NCBI GenBank assembly: GCA_937910835.1
Contig: CALEMG010000345.1
Location: forward strand, 1-7,824
Length of the DNA stretch: 7,824 bases
Source: an uncultured Alphaproteobacteria bacterium
GTDB taxonomy: Bacteria; Pseudomonadota; Alphaproteobacteria; Sneathiellales; Sneathiellaceae
Direction: 5' to 3'
In this document: piece after piece, positions 7,213-7,824 of the stretch
Layout of the letters: every line of letters begins with the position of its first letter
Numbering within the stretch: the stretch's first letter is position 1
The notes under the pieces: generated by a model
What the model saw: the letters and a program-made list of their open reading frames with translations, nothing else
Told to the model about the DNA's origin: nothing
Databases searched by the model: none
Program-made: the position numbers and the translations under genes

Positions 7213-7233
7213 CTGAGAAAAGGATGCACTCTT

Positions 7234-7782
7234 ATGTCAGACAGTTTAGAAAGTAAGACGGACAGGATCATCATAGAAAAAAGTTATGATGATCCGGATT
7301 ATGTAGAGGTAAAGCAAAAAAAAGCAGATTACGAAAAACTAGGATGCATGGTCGCCGATTCCGGCGATGACTTCTTTCCCAAACAATATTTCGCAAATCC
7401 GTTTATCAAAGACCGTGGAAATAATTATACCCTGGATGATTTTTTCCCAACCAATTGGAAAGCCGTCACTCCGTATGAAAAAAGACTGTACAAAACGGCG
7501 AAAGATCTTCTCGAAAACACGAATAATGAAGTTTCAAAAGAATGGATGAACAAGGTCGTATCCGGAATAAACCCGCTTCATCCTTTTTTGGAAGTGGGCG
7601 GTGCGTTGCGGACCCAGGTCCCGCTTCCCATGGATATGAAAGAGTTGTTTTCCCTTATCGATATCATTCTCAATAAAAACCCGGATAACATCGATCAATG
7701 GAAGATGCCCGATACAGGCTTAAAAGGAGCCTATAAAGGCATACCGACCGCTACTGCGTTTGAAGAAGGCAAAGCATCATAA
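7234..7782 (+). CDS. Hypothetical 182-aa soluble protein
   Basis: I do not recognise this protein. It has no signal peptide and no membrane segment, is rich in Asp, Lys and Glu, and should be cytoplasmic. The motif DDFFP occurs twice (residues 45-49 and 68-72) with different codons. A mostly helical, charged stretch spans about 79-110 (PYEKRLYKTAKDLLEN), and residues 112-145 hold GINPLHPFLEVGGALRTQVP and a hydrophobic stretch. ATG 7234 is chosen because GAGAAAAGGA (7215-7224) gives a Shine-Dalgarno nine bases upstream. The longer in-frame start at 7171 lies inside the inverted repeat and has no Shine-Dalgarno. The gene follows the RHS gene on the same strand but after a strong terminator, so it is probably transcribed on its own. 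A role as partner or immunity protein of the RHS protein is possible from position only. Confidence 0.72.
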   Translation: MSDSLESKTDRIIIEKSYDDPDYVEVKQKKADYEKLGCMVADSGDDFFPKQYFANPFIKDRGNNYTLDDFFPTNWKAVTPYEKRLYKTAKDLLENTNNEVSKEWMNKVVSGINPLHPFLEVGGALRTQVPLPMDMKELFSLIDIILNKNPDNIDQWKMPDTGLKGAYKGIPTATAFEEGKAS

Positions 7783-7808
7783 TCCTGGAAGGGAGAGGAA
7801 AACGCTTA

Positions 7809-7822
7809 TCCGGCAGTCCGGA
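7809..7822 (+). terminator. Small hairpin after the 182-aa gene, cut by window edge
   Basis: TCCGG (7809-7813) pairs with CCGGA (7818-7822) around CAGT, 26 bases after the stop codon. It may be a terminator stem, but any T-run would lie beyond the window end, so this cannot be decided here. Confidence 0.25.
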
Positions 7823-7824
7823 AT

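Larger units (their letters stand above)
6792..7233. other. Intergenic region between the RHS gene and the 182-aa gene
   Basis: I see no supported gene in these 442 bases. After the terminator the composition falls to strongly AT-rich from about 6916 onward. There are several short palindromes: TTTTTTAAAAAA at 7118-7129, CTTATAAG at 7134-7141, and the long inverted repeat at 7168-7212. A weak promoter-like pair, TTGCTG (6969-6974) and TATAAG (6991-6996) with a 16-base spacer, points toward the downstream gene but has a poor -35. Confidence 0.55.

Noticed and set aside
7171..7233. Longer start for the 182-aa protein at 7171
   Set aside because: The ATG lies in the left arm of the perfect inverted repeat and lacks a Shine-Dalgarno, whereas 7234 has a good one.
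7791..7798. GGGAGAGG as Shine-Dalgarno of a further gene
   Set aside because: No ATG, GTG or TTG occurs at a proper distance before the window ends.
1..7824. tRNA or rRNA genes, CRISPR arrays, insertion-sequence ends, PAAR/VgrG partners
   Set aside because: I looked for cloverleaf-like arms, regularly spaced direct repeats, transposase motifs and type VI secretion markers and found none.

Overview
The window looks like chromosomal DNA of an alphaproteobacterium. The main evidence is at the left edge, where the minus strand carries the first 29 codons of recA. The encoded peptide matches the conserved RecA N-terminus of alphaproteobacteria. Its leader contains a near-match to the alphaproteobacterial LexA operator (GTTC-N7-GTTC) between plausible -35 and -10 elements. 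Nothing here fixes genus or lifestyle.

Layout: (1) recA 5' end, minus strand, 1-87, with its promoter/operator in about 88-161. (2) A divergent intergenic region to 476 that holds the leader of the main gene, including an 8-bp inverted repeat that could mask its Shine-Dalgarno. (3) A single giant plus-strand gene, 477-6791, encoding a 2104-aa secreted RHS/YD-repeat protein. It has an N-terminal signal peptide, an SpvB-like N-terminal segment, a long YD-repeat shell, and an RHS core interrupted by an insert with two hydrophobic helices. After the core comes an EF-hand/dockerin-like loop, then a roughly 700-residue C-terminal region I do not recognise, with an acidic linker, several predicted membrane helices and a low-complexity tail. 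(4) A rho-independent terminator right after it. (5) A mostly AT-rich gap of about 440 bp that ends in a perfect 19-bp inverted repeat. (6) A small plus-strand gene, 7234-7782, for an unrecognised 182-aa soluble protein.

In known polymorphic-toxin RHS systems the YD shell encloses a variable C-terminal effector that is released beyond the core. By analogy the C-terminal membrane-rich region is the candidate effector here, but no known toxin fold or catalytic motif is visible in it. The downstream 182-aa gene is the only nearby candidate for a partner or immunity protein. The terminator and separate leader argue that it is transcribed independently, so that link is only a guess.
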